Below, piece after piece: positions 1 to 6,096 of a stretch of DNA of 21,475 nt. The notes below the pieces were generated by a model, which was not told the origin of the DNA, made no database searches, and saw only the letters and a program-made list of their open reading frames with translations. How positions within the stretch are numbered: the stretch's first letter is position 1; every line of letters begins with the position of its first letter. Source of the DNA: an uncultured Campylobacter sp. (lineage in GTDB: Bacteria; Campylobacterota; Campylobacteria; Campylobacterales; Campylobacteraceae); the NCBI RefSeq assembly GCF_938045775.1, contig NZ_CALIBH010000211.1, positions 1 to 21,475 of the forward strand, read 5' to 3'. The position numbers and the translations under genes were made by a program.

Positions 1-1
1 T

Positions 2-247
2 TTCTTTTATAATTTAGATAATTTTGTAGCCCGCTCATACGAACCTCTAAAAAATTATATTCGCGCAGACTGCGCCTTTTGGGAAGAGCCTAATCGGTGG
101 TGCCATCATAATATGTATATGTTTATCACAGAATGCGGCAAAAAATATTATGATGAAATTTTGATTCCGAGCCTTTACAATAAATACAAACACATAGAGG
201 TCGATATCGACGAAGAAGGAAATGTAACTAAGTGGTACGGAATATAA
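2..247 (+). CDS. C-terminal part of an unidentified small acidic protein (5' truncated by window edge)
   Basis: An open frame runs in from the left edge and stops at TAA 245-247, giving at least 81 residues. The visible part is rich in aromatic and charged residues (for example CAFWEEPNRWCHHN, then a YNKYKHIEVDIDEEGN stretch near the end) and ends in KWYGI. I recognise no family and see no signal peptide or membrane segment in the visible part. The next gene starts 16 bases later on the same strand, with an AGGAG ribosome binding site in between, so the two are probably co-transcribed. Its size, acidity and place at the head of a run of immunity-like genes make another immunity protein the best guess. 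The C-terminal end of a toxin cannot be excluded, because the start is outside the window. Confidence 0.6.
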   Translation, partial: FFYNLDNFVARSYEPLKNYIRADCAFWEEPNRWCHHNMYMFITECGKKYYDEILIPSLYNKYKHIEVDIDEEGNVTKWYGI

Positions 248-263
248 AATTTAGGAGAATAAA

Positions 264-665
264 ATGTCAATAAAAGAAAGATTATTAAAAGAATTATGCT
301 GCCTCGCCTCATTGGAATGTCAAGAAAAATATATGCTCAACCCAACAGAGGATAAGTATTTGTTGTGCATAGATTTAATAGGAGACTGCGAGAACGCTTG
401 CAAAATAGCCCTAGTGGAATCAAACAGAATTTATTTCAGCGTAGAGGAGCGTCAAGCGATAGTTAAAATGCTAGATAAATTTACGGAGTGTGATTCAAAA
501 TTTTGGGAGGAAGAGGGAAGGGCTTCTATGGCAGACTACGAAGACTTTATATACCACAATAGTACCTTTTGCGGACTACGCGAACTAGCTCTAAAAACAA
601 TCCAAATTTTGGTTATGAACTTGATGGCCTCGACTACGATTAAAAGCCTTATAAGGATAAAATAG
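264..665 (+). pseudogene. Putative immunity protein, family A copy 1, frameshifted near its C-terminus
   Basis: This 133-residue frame is the first of three related genes; the others start at 2507 and 2935. Shared landmarks are a CLASLECQEKY block (MASLEYQDKY in copy 2), a central ENACKIAL/ECKNALLE helix, and RELALKTIQI (RELALKTLHIFGY in the others). After LALKTIQI the similarity stops and the frame reads 18 unrelated residues. Adding one T to the T4 run at 607-610 restores IFGYELDGLDYD followed by TAA at 641-643, which matches the FGYDLGDFDYD ending of copy 2 and gives 126 residues. The copy therefore carries a one-base deletion, or the base is missing from the assembly. The start is supported by TTAGGAGAATAAA before the ATG. 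Only the last dozen residues are altered, so partial function is possible. The family itself is not one I can name; the immunity role is inferred from neighbours. Confidence 0.7.
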
Positions 666-668
666 AAT

Positions 669-1229
669 ATGTATAAGCAAATAAAAGATCTTCTAGAAAA
701 GAGCGGCATAGAATTGAGCGATGGTTTGAAAGAGAGCGAAATAGACAAAATAGAGCAAATTTATGAGTTTAAATTTCCAAAAAGCCTAAGAGATTTTTTG
801 TCATATACATTGCCTATTTCGGTAGAATTTTATAATTGGAGAGACTTTAGCGATGAAAATATAAAGGAGATAAAGCAGGCTATGAACTACGTCTTTGAGT
901 ACTTAAAAAACGATCCTATTGATGAAATTTTTCCAAATGAGAACTATTGGAATACGCAAAAATGGGGTCCGATGCCCGAAGACAAATCTCGCAAGCGAGC
1001 CATTATACTAGAAGCAGCCAAAATTGCACCTAAGATTATACCTATATATTCTCATAGATATATGCCGTGTCTTAAATTACCGGATCCGCCGGTCTTATCT
1101 ATACACTATACCGACGTCATTTATTATGGGAAAAATTTATATGACTACTTTTTGAGAGAATTTAGTAAAAATCCTCTTGAGCCGGTCGGAAAATGCCCGT
1201 ATGTGCCTTTTTGGTCTGATTTATACTAA
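669..1229 (+). CDS. SMI1/KNR4 (SUKH) family immunity protein
   Basis: The 186-residue product matches the SUKH superfamily, whose bacterial members neutralise diverse nuclease and other toxins of polymorphic and contact-dependent systems by direct binding. Visible landmarks are the N-terminal helix GLKESEIDKIEQIYEFKFPKSL (roughly residues 19-40, family pattern L.E.EI..IE...g..fP..l..fl), then PISVEFYNWRDFSDENI (49-65). Next come WGPMPED (about 98-104), IIPIYSHRYMPC (118-129) and SIHYTDVIYYGKNLYDYFLREF (144-165), the usual strand-rich core and closing helix. Length is normal for the family. The start lies 3 bases after the stop of the preceding frame, whose restored version would end 25 bases upstream, so co-translation is likely. 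No signal peptide is present, which fits a cytoplasmic antitoxin. The cognate toxin is not in the window. Confidence 0.85.
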   Translation: MYKQIKDLLEKSGIELSDGLKESEIDKIEQIYEFKFPKSLRDFLSYTLPISVEFYNWRDFSDENIKEIKQAMNYVFEYLKNDPIDEIFPNENYWNTQKWGPMPEDKSRKRAIILEAAKIAPKIIPIYSHRYMPCLKLPDPPVLSIHYTDVIYYGKNLYDYFLREFSKNPLEPVGKCPYVPFWSDLY

Positions 1230-1321
1230 AATTTAATAAAGGCGAGTTTGCGTTAATCTATGCTTATTTGATTTTTAGAATTTTAAGAAAATATGCGTTA
1301 GCATAGTTGGAGTGAGGAAAA

Positions 1322-1801
1322 ATGATAGAAGTAGTGATTGACTTTGACGAGTTGCAAAAAGACAGAAGATATATTGATGAGTGGCATAATTATTGCCCCA
1401 AAGAAATAGAGCATAAGTTATACTCATATTTATCCGAAAAGTTGTATTTGCCGCTGCGTATCGGTCCTGATGCATTCGCGGACTTCTTTTGGTTTCTACG
1501 ATTTAAAGAATGGAAAGACTACAGCGAGGAAGAATGGGAGCAATATAAAGATAAGGACGAATGGGAAAGCTATAGCGAATACATCGAAGAAAAAGAAGAA
1601 AACTCGAGATATGGGTTAAAAAATAAGCAGGGCGTTCGAGACGATTTAAAGCTAATTTTCTTACATTTTGATGCATTCAAGAAAAAATACAGCGATCTGG
1701 CTAGGCAGTTGCTAGACGTGATACAATTTACGCTCTCAGAAACCGCTAAATACCCAGATCACGATGACTTGCTTGATATTCAAATAGAAATTCGAAGCTA
1801 G
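1322..1801 (+). CDS. Putative barstar-like immunity protein with a charged insert
   Basis: This 159-residue, strongly acidic protein shows a plausible barstar outline. It has a first strand EVVIDFDEL (residues 3-11), a helix ending in LSEKLYLP (about 37-44), then RIGPDAFADFFWFLRF, which resembles the YGENLDALWDCL helix of barstar that plugs the RNase active site. A strand LKLIFLHFDAF (about 109-119), a helix and a last strand LDIQIEI follow. Between the inhibitory helix and the third strand is an extra stretch of about 45 residues crowded with E, K, D, W and Y, absent from classical barstar of about 90 residues. Barstar proteins inhibit barnase-type RNases by covering the active site. I infer the family from pattern alone; an unrelated immunity fold is possible. 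A GTGAGGAAAA ribosome site precedes the ATG, and the 92-base gap upstream holds no gene. Confidence 0.5.
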   Translation: MIEVVIDFDELQKDRRYIDEWHNYCPKEIEHKLYSYLSEKLYLPLRIGPDAFADFFWFLRFKEWKDYSEEEWEQYKDKDEWESYSEYIEEKEENSRYGLKNKQGVRDDLKLIFLHFDAFKKKYSDLARQLLDVIQFTLSETAKYPDHDDLLDIQIEIRS

Positions 1802-1847
1802 AAGATTATGAGGTAGCAGTGATAAATAAATTTAAGGAAAGTAGTGA

Positions 1848-2120
1848 ATGAGACATGGCAATTCGATATTTTTAAATTTGTTCCGTAATTACGAAGATGA
1901 ATTTGCGGGAGTCGGTCGGCGCGACTTTGTAATTTATTTGGAAGAGCTGGTTAAAGCTGGAGAATATGGTATAGCGCTGGAAGATTTTTTGGTCCAAATG
2001 TATGAATATGATATAAAAATTTCTTCTAACGACTTAACAATTATAAAAAATTTATGCGAAGGCGTGAATATCGATAGTAATTTATGGTTGGTTCTAAGTA
2101 TTAAAGCGACGGGCGATTAA
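1848..2120 (+). CDS. MafI-like family immunity protein
   Basis: This 90-residue protein has the layout I associate with MafI-type immunity proteins, which protect Neisseria and relatives from MafB polymorphic toxins. An N-terminal helix is followed by RRDFVIYLEELVKAGEYGIALEDFLVQMYEYDIKISSNDLTIIKNLCEGVNID (about residues 24-76). The diagnostic part is the G-EYG-IALEDF-L--MYEYDI-IS-ND--II--LC pattern. It is small, acidic and lacks a signal peptide, as expected for a cytoplasmic antitoxin. AAGGA lies 9 bases before the ATG. It sits 46 bases after the barstar-like gene and 21 before the colicin-immunity-like gene, all on one strand. No MafB-type toxin is visible. The family call rests on remembered sequence patterns, not a search. 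Confidence 0.6.
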   Translation: MRHGNSIFLNLFRNYEDEFAGVGRRDFVIYLEELVKAGEYGIALEDFLVQMYEYDIKISSNDLTIIKNLCEGVNIDSNLWLVLSIKATGD

Positions 2121-2141
2121 AAATATACCAAAAGAGGGTCA

Positions 2142-2414
2142 ATGATAGAGGAATATATAAAAATAATAGAGGATTTTTTGCAAAATAGAATCAACGTATT
2201 TGAATTCGAAAAGATATATTGGGATAAATTTATGAATGATAAAAATTTCCCCGATGAATATTATGAGCCGCTAAACAGGCTTCTTACCGATATCGATGAA
2301 TTCGAACCAGACGAAGAGTTGAGGAGTGATGATACGGTAGGGGATTCATTAAGCGAAGAGGATTTAAGGGAGTGCGCGAAAAAGACCTTAAAACAAATTG
2401 CACTTTTAAAATAG
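2142..2414 (+). CDS. Colicin-immunity-like protein
   Basis: This 90-residue, very acidic protein resembles the bacterial self-protective colicin-like immunity family, the group containing the immunity protein of the tRNA-cleaving colicin D. Landmarks are MIEEYIKIIEDFLQNRINVFEFEKIYWDKFMND (residues 1-33), then LNRLLTDIDEFEPDEELR (about 45-62) and SEEDLRECAKKTLKQI at the end. Family members bind basic nuclease domains through an acidic face; the acidic segment DIDEFEPDEELRSDD fits that mode. Length is normal. A GAGGG ribosome site lies just upstream of the ATG. The gene closes the first run of the array: the next promoter appears about 50 bases downstream. The target toxin is not in the window, so the specific substrate is unknown. 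Confidence 0.65.
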   Translation: MIEEYIKIIEDFLQNRINVFEFEKIYWDKFMNDKNFPDEYYEPLNRLLTDIDEFEPDEELRSDDTVGDSLSEEDLRECAKKTLKQIALLK

Positions 2415-2464
2415 TAGTTTTTTAAAATGATAATTTCTGCGAGAATTTTAAAAATATATTACGA

Positions 2465-2470
2465 TATAAT
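2465..2470 (+). promoter_or_regulatory. Predicted -10 box of the family A copy 2/3 transcript
   Basis: A perfect TATAAT preceded by an AT-rich tract, as in Campylobacter sigma70 promoters that lack a clear -35, lies 36 bases before the ATG at 2507. It suggests copies 2 and 3 can be transcribed apart from the genes upstream. A second TATAAT at 2915-2920 sits only 14 bases before the copy 3 ATG and is less likely to serve as a promoter. Confidence 0.5.
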
Positions 2471-2489
2471 GCGGGCAAACTCATATCCC

Positions 2490-2533
2490 AATAAAAGGAA
2501 ACCCAAATGCAAATTAACGGAAAAGAGATATTT
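2490..2533 (+). repeat. 44-bp direct repeat, left copy (leader and start of family A copy 2)
   Basis: A 44-base stretch covering the AAAGGAAACCC ribosome-site region, the ATG and the first nine codons (MQINGKEIF) is identical to 2918-2961. It marks a recent tandem duplication or conversion between copies 2 and 3, whose internal codons have diverged much more. Confidence 0.85.
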
Positions 2534-2899
2534 GAGAAAGGCGGTCTTATGTTTTATTTAAGCCGAATGGCTTCTTTGGAATATCAGGACAAATATATCG
2601 TTCATCCAACAAAGGACTACTATGTATTGGCAGACGAAATAGTAGATTGGCTATATGATGAATGCAAGAATGCTTTATTGGAGCAATTTGAATTTTGTTT
2701 CCTGCCATACGAGAGAGATGCGCTAAGAGAACTTTTGGAGCTCATAGATAAGTACACTGAAGACGACAGTATATTAAAGGGGGAAGAAGATGGTTATTAC
2801 TTGGTCTATCAGAACAAATCCTGGATAGAGGTCAGAGAGTTAGCTTTAAAAACTTTACATATTTTCGGCTATGATTTAGGTGACTTCGACTATGATTAA
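2507..2899 (+). CDS. Putative immunity protein, family A copy 2
   Basis: This intact 130-residue protein is a paralogue of the genes at 264 and 2935. Residues 1-9 (MQINGKEIF) are identical to copy 3. MASLEYQDKYIVHPTKDYYVL (about 22-42), the ECKNALLEQFEFCFLPYERDALREL block (about 52-76), and YQNKSWIEVRELALKTLHIFGYDL (about 100-123) are shared with copy 3 at very high identity. It is acidic, ends in DFDYD and has no signal peptide or membrane segment, so it is predicted cytoplasmic. Its own predicted promoter lies upstream, and copy 3 follows 35 bases after its stop. I do not recognise the family. Its place among four recognisable immunity families, and its presence as diverging tandem copies, are typical of immunity genes, but function is inferred. 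Confidence 0.75.
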   Translation: MQINGKEIFEKGGLMFYLSRMASLEYQDKYIVHPTKDYYVLADEIVDWLYDECKNALLEQFEFCFLPYERDALRELLELIDKYTEDDSILKGEEDGYYLVYQNKSWIEVRELALKTLHIFGYDLGDFDYD

Positions 2900-2917
2900 G
2901 TCCGAGAAACCATATAT

Positions 2918-2961
2918 AATAAAAGGAAACCCAAATGCAAATTAACGGAAAAGAGATATTT
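2918..2961 (+). repeat. 44-bp direct repeat, right copy (leader and start of family A copy 3)
   Basis: This is identical to 2490-2533 and again spans the ribosome-site region, ATG and first nine codons. Identity of both leader and start means the two copies probably share translation control, and it provides a site for homologous loss or gain of a gene copy. Confidence 0.85.
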
Positions 2962-3324
2962 AGGAAAAGCGGGCTTATGGTTAATCTATGCCGTATGGCT
3001 TCTTTGGAATATCAAGTTGATCATTTGATTCATCCCGCGGTTGAATATTACGAAAGCCCATCGGAAATGATAGAATTTCTATATACCGAATGTAAAAATG
3101 CCCTATTGGAACAATTTGAATTTTGCTTCCTGCCATATGAGAGGGATGCGTTAAGAGAACTTATGGAGCTCATAGATAGATACTTTAAAGATCAAAGCCT
3201 GCTAGAGGGAGATACTTATGACTATCTAGTATATCAGAACAAATCCTGGATAGAGGTCAGGGAACTCGCTTTAAAGACCTTGCATATTTTCGGCTACAAG
3301 CCATATAGCTTTAACTATGATTAG
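2935..3324 (+). CDS. Putative immunity protein, family A copy 3
   Basis: This intact 129-residue paralogue matches copy 2 most closely at the start (MQINGKEIF), the centre (ALLEQFEFCFLPYERDALREL) and the C-terminal third (YQNKSWIEVRELALKTLHIFGY). It differs most in about residues 28-50 (VDHLIHPAVEYYESPSEMIEF against DKYIVHPTKDYYVLADEIVDW) and in the loop near residue 90 (FKDQSLLEGDTYD). Conserved ends with a variable middle are what diversification of toxin-binding surfaces would produce, though that is inference. It follows copy 2 by 35 bases on the same strand and reuses the same ribosome-site sequence. No signal peptide or membrane span is seen. Family unnamed by me. Confidence 0.75.
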   Translation: MQINGKEIFRKSGLMVNLCRMASLEYQVDHLIHPAVEYYESPSEMIEFLYTECKNALLEQFEFCFLPYERDALRELMELIDRYFKDQSLLEGDTYDYLVYQNKSWIEVRELALKTLHIFGYKPYSFNYD

Positions 3325-3345
3325 ACTCGGATTAGACCTAGCAGA

Positions 3346-3498
3346 ATGAAATTTATCCTATATGTATTTACTCTGCTGCTATACCTAAGCGCCTGGGCTT
3401 CTATAGATATTAATAGATATTATAATGGCATAAGCAATAGCAAATCAAGCTCTATAGCAGCAGGTATAGGCATAAGCGGCAAAAAACACAAAGACTAA
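3346..3498 (+). CDS. Small exported or membrane-anchored peptide (50 residues)
   Basis: A short frame of 50 codons starts 21 bases after the copy 3 stop. The N-terminus MKFILYVFTLLLYLSAWA is a classical signal-peptide or membrane-anchor shape with a lysine and then about 14 hydrophobic residues. The remainder is small and polar (INRYYNGISNSKSSSIAAG), ends in GKKHKD and could be a periplasmic or surface peptide. There is no strong ribosome site, and no family is recognisable. It lies between the immunity array and another small membrane protein, on the same strand. A non-coding stretch is the alternative, but the clean signal-like N-terminus argues for a gene. Confidence 0.4.
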   Translation: MKFILYVFTLLLYLSAWASIDINRYYNGISNSKSSSIAAGIGISGKKHKD

Positions 3499-3543
3499 GG
3501 TTTTTTATCCACAAAATATAAAAATTCTAAATAAGGAAATAAA

Positions 3544-3945
3544 ATGAAATTTTTAAAACGATACAAAAATATTATCCTATTACCATTTTTGCTGATTATA
3601 TCGTTTTTTGTTTTTCGTATGATTTATATGGAAATAATTAGTGAGTGCGCTCCAATGAGGCTTTTTTCAAAAAATTCTCTAAGCAATAGCGGTTATGTTG
3701 AGTTAAAAGCAAAATGTATAAGAAAAGCTTTGGAAAATAACGATAATTACCTTATTATGCAGTATTTTAAAAGAGAGACGAGCGAGTGCCTTGAGATCAT
3801 TGATGGATCGTCAAAGATCCCACATAATCTGATTAGAGTTAATAGTTTTGAAGAGTGGAAAAAATTAAGGCTCACGGATACCAACAATATAATTTGCCCT
3901 ATCGGTAATTCTAAAAAGAGCGATATTGGCAATGAAAGCAAATAA
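3544..3945 (+). CDS. Hypothetical single-pass membrane protein
   Basis: This 133-residue product has a basic start (MKFLKRYKN) and one hydrophobic segment IILLPFLLIISFFVFRMIYM (about residues 10-29), then a polar domain of about 100 residues. The topology suggests an inner-membrane anchor with the C-terminal domain in the periplasm. The domain has four cysteines (in SECAP, KAKCIRK, SECLEI and NIICPI), which could form disulfides there. I recognise no family. AAGGAAA lies just before the ATG. It is the last gene of the AT-rich island and is followed by about 220 bases without a gene before trpB. Some membrane-anchored immunity proteins look like this, but nothing in the sequence proves that role. 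Confidence 0.6.
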   Translation: MKFLKRYKNIILLPFLLIISFFVFRMIYMEIISECAPMRLFSKNSLSNSGYVELKAKCIRKALENNDNYLIMQYFKRETSECLEIIDGSSKIPHNLIRVNSFEEWKKLRLTDTNNIICPIGNSKKSDIGNESK

Positions 3946-4051
3946 ATTCACAAATTATTCAAATTTACGAAGCTGGGGCTGCTTATCAAGCAAAACATTA
4001 GCCGCAATTTGAAGTGTAAATTTCAAAATTTACTATTTTGTGCCGCGCGTT

Positions 4052-4095
4052 TTTTGCGGCTGCATATCCGATAAATTTAGAAGAGTGCCGCAAAA
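4052..4095. repeat. Inverted repeat upstream of the trpB promoter
   Basis: TTTTGCGGC at 4052-4060 is perfectly complementary to GCCGCAAAA at 4087-4095, with a 26-base loop. No T-run follows on either strand, so it is a poor terminator. It lies upstream of the trpB -10 box at 4134, where a regulator could bind. Function unknown. Confidence 0.35.
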
Positions 4096-4133
4096 GACGT
4101 CGTCAAAAAAGCGAAATTTAACGCGAAATTTTA

Positions 4134-4139
4134 TATAAT
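4134..4139 (+). promoter_or_regulatory. Predicted trpB -10 box
   Basis: A perfect TATAAT within an AT-rich run (AAATTTTATATAATC) lies 26 bases before the trpB ATG at 4166, giving an expected RNA start near 4146. That would leave a leader of about 20 bases, too short for a classical trp leader-peptide attenuator. Confidence 0.6.
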
Positions 4140-4165
4140 CTTGCGATTTAATGCGAGGAGATAGG

Positions 4166-5347
4166 ATGAATAAAAAGGCGTATTTCGGGAGTTTCGGCGG
4201 GCAGTTCGTGCCCGAAACGGCGATGTTTGCGCTTGAGGAGCTTGAGGATGCGTACAACACCATAGCGCAGACGAAGGAATTTAAAGATGAGCTAGGTTAC
4301 TTGCTGCGCGAATACGCGGGGCGTCCGACGCCGCTATATCACGCCGCGCGCCTTAGCGAGCACTACGGGCATGAAATTTATCTAAAGCGCGAGGATCTTA
4401 ATCATACGGGCGCTCATAAGATCAATAACGCCCTAGCGCAGGCGCTGCTCGCCAAAAAAATGGGCAAAAAAAAGATTATCGCAGAAACCGGCGCGGGTCA
4501 GCACGGCGTGGCGACGGCGACGGCAGCGGCGCTATTTGGGCTAGAGTGCGACGTGTATATGGGCGAGACCGACGCTGCGCGCCAGCAGCTCAACGCCTTT
4601 AGGATGCAGCTTTTGGGTGCAAATTTAATCAAAATCGGCGCCGGTCTTAAAACGCTCAAAGAGGCGACCACTGCGGCGATTCAGGCGTGGGTAAATGAGA
4701 TTGAGAGCGTATTTTACGTCATCGGCTCGGCGGTCGGACCGCATCCGTATCCTAAGATGGTTAGGGAATTTCAGAGCGTTATCGGCACTGAGACCAGATC
4801 GCAGCTCGCAAGTAAAGGGATTAAAGCCGACTACGTTCTAGCCTGCGTGGGTGGCGGAAGCAATGCGATAGGAATTTTTAGCGCGTTCGTAGACGATCCC
4901 GCTGTGCAACTCATCGGCGTCGAAGCGGGCGGCTTGGGCGCACAAACCCCTTATCACGCAGCGACCATCACTAACGGGCGCGCGGGCATCATCCACGGCA
5001 TGAAAACGATCGTGCTGCAGGATAAATTCGGCATGATCGAGCCTGTTCACAGCATCTCGGCGGGGCTTGATTATCCCGGCGTGGGTCCTGAGCACGCGCA
5101 TCTGCACGAGATAAGTCGCGCAAAATACGAAGCGGTAACCGACGATGAGTGCATCACGGCGCTTAAACTGCTCTGCAGGCTCGAAGGCATCATCCCTGCG
5201 ATCGAAAGCGCGCACGCGTTAGCGTATTTGCAAAAGCTCTGTCCGCAGCTAAAGGGCAAAAAAACGATCGTCGTAAACGTAAGCGGCAGAGGCGATAAGG
5301 ATATGGATACCGTGATGAATTACAAAAAAGGAACGATTTATGGATAA
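4166..5347 (+). CDS. trpB: Tryptophan synthase beta subunit
   Basis: The PLP enzyme joins indole and L-serine to make tryptophan, working with TrpA in a cytoplasmic alpha2-beta2 complex through which indole is channelled. The 393-residue length is normal. KREDLNHTGAHKINN (about residues 74-88) carries the PLP lysine K85. AETGAGQHGVATA carries the catalytic glutamate E107. GGGSNAIG (about 229-236) is the phosphate-binding loop. The C-terminal VNVSGRGDKD is also typical. I chose the ATG at 4166 because AGGAG lies 5 bases upstream and the protein then begins MNKKAYFG; the in-frame ATG at 4151 would add five residues and lacks a site. The gene overlaps trpA by 8 bases, consistent with translational coupling. 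It heads a rightward unit with trpA and the FliO-like gene, apart from the other trp genes. Confidence 0.96.
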   Translation: MNKKAYFGSFGGQFVPETAMFALEELEDAYNTIAQTKEFKDELGYLLREYAGRPTPLYHAARLSEHYGHEIYLKREDLNHTGAHKINNALAQALLAKKMGKKKIIAETGAGQHGVATATAAALFGLECDVYMGETDAARQQLNAFRMQLLGANLIKIGAGLKTLKEATTAAIQAWVNEIESVFYVIGSAVGPHPYPKMVREFQSVIGTETRSQLASKGIKADYVLACVGGGSNAIGIFSAFVDDPAVQLIGVEAGGLGAQTPYHAATITNGRAGIIHGMKTIVLQDKFGMIEPVHSISAGLDYPGVGPEHAHLHEISRAKYEAVTDDECITALKLLCRLEGIIPAIESAHALAYLQKLCPQLKGKKTIVVNVSGRGDKDMDTVMNYKKGTIYG

Positions 5348-6086
5348 GATCAAGGCGGCCTTTGCCGGCAAAAAGGCAAACATCGGCTACATCGTGGCGG
5401 GCTATCCGAGCCCCGCGCACACGAAGGAGTTTTTGTCAAATTTAGACGAAAGCGTGATCGATCTGCTTGAGATCGGCATCCCGTATTCCGATCCGCTCGC
5501 AGACGGCCCTGAAATTTTTAAGGCGAGCTTTTCTGCGGTGCAAAACGGCGTAAACGCGGAGAAGGTATTTGAAATTTTAAAAGGGGTGCAAACGCGCAAG
5601 CCGCTTGTGTTTTTGGTTTATTATAACGTGATCTTTGCCTACGGCGCGCGCGAATTTGTATCCGAGGCGGCGCGCTACGGCATCAGTGGACTGATAATCC
5701 CCGATCTGCCGTATGAGGAAAATGAGGAAATTTTTGCACTTTGCGAGGAGTTCGGTATCGCGCTCATCCCGCTTATTAGCGTTACGAGCGAGCACCGCGC
5801 CGCACGAGTTTTGAGCCGCGCGCGAGGCTTCATCTACGGCGTGGGCGCTATCGGCGTGACAGGAAGCAAGCAAACCCCGATTTTGCGCCTAAAAAATATG
5901 GTCGCAGATCTTAAAAAGATGAGCGATCTGCCCGTAGCGATCGGCTTTGGTATTCGCAGCTCTAGCGACGTTCGCGCTACGAAAGAATACGCAGACGGCG
6001 CTATCATTGGCACCGCAATCGTAAATTTATGCGCTAACTACGGCGGGCGCGAGCTGCAAAATAAGATCGCCGAACTTTTTAATTAA
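5340..6086 (+). CDS. trpA: Tryptophan synthase alpha subunit
   Basis: TrpA cleaves indole-3-glycerol phosphate to indole and glyceraldehyde 3-phosphate and hands indole to TrpB. The 248-residue TIM barrel is slightly shorter than the enteric enzyme (268). LLEIGIPYSDPLADGP (residues 42-57) carries the catalytic acids E44 and D55, equivalent to E49 and D60 of the Salmonella enzyme. GLIIPDLPYEE, GVGAIGVTGSK and the phosphate-binding GFGIRSSSDV are all in place. The ATG lies inside the end of trpB (ATGGATAA). The stop is 10 bases before the next start, so trpB, trpA and the FliO-like gene probably form one transcript. Nothing is unusual about the protein. Confidence 0.96.
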   Translation: MDKIKAAFAGKKANIGYIVAGYPSPAHTKEFLSNLDESVIDLLEIGIPYSDPLADGPEIFKASFSAVQNGVNAEKVFEILKGVQTRKPLVFLVYYNVIFAYGAREFVSEAARYGISGLIIPDLPYEENEEIFALCEEFGIALIPLISVTSEHRAARVLSRARGFIYGVGAIGVTGSKQTPILRLKNMVADLKKMSDLPVAIGFGIRSSSDVRATKEYADGAIIGTAIVNLCANYGGRELQNKIAELFN

Positions 6087-6096
6087 CGGAAAGAGC

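Noticed and set aside
4146..4165. trp leader-peptide attenuator before trpB
   Set aside because: The predicted leader is about 20 bases, with no Trp-codon peptide and no terminator/antiterminator pair.
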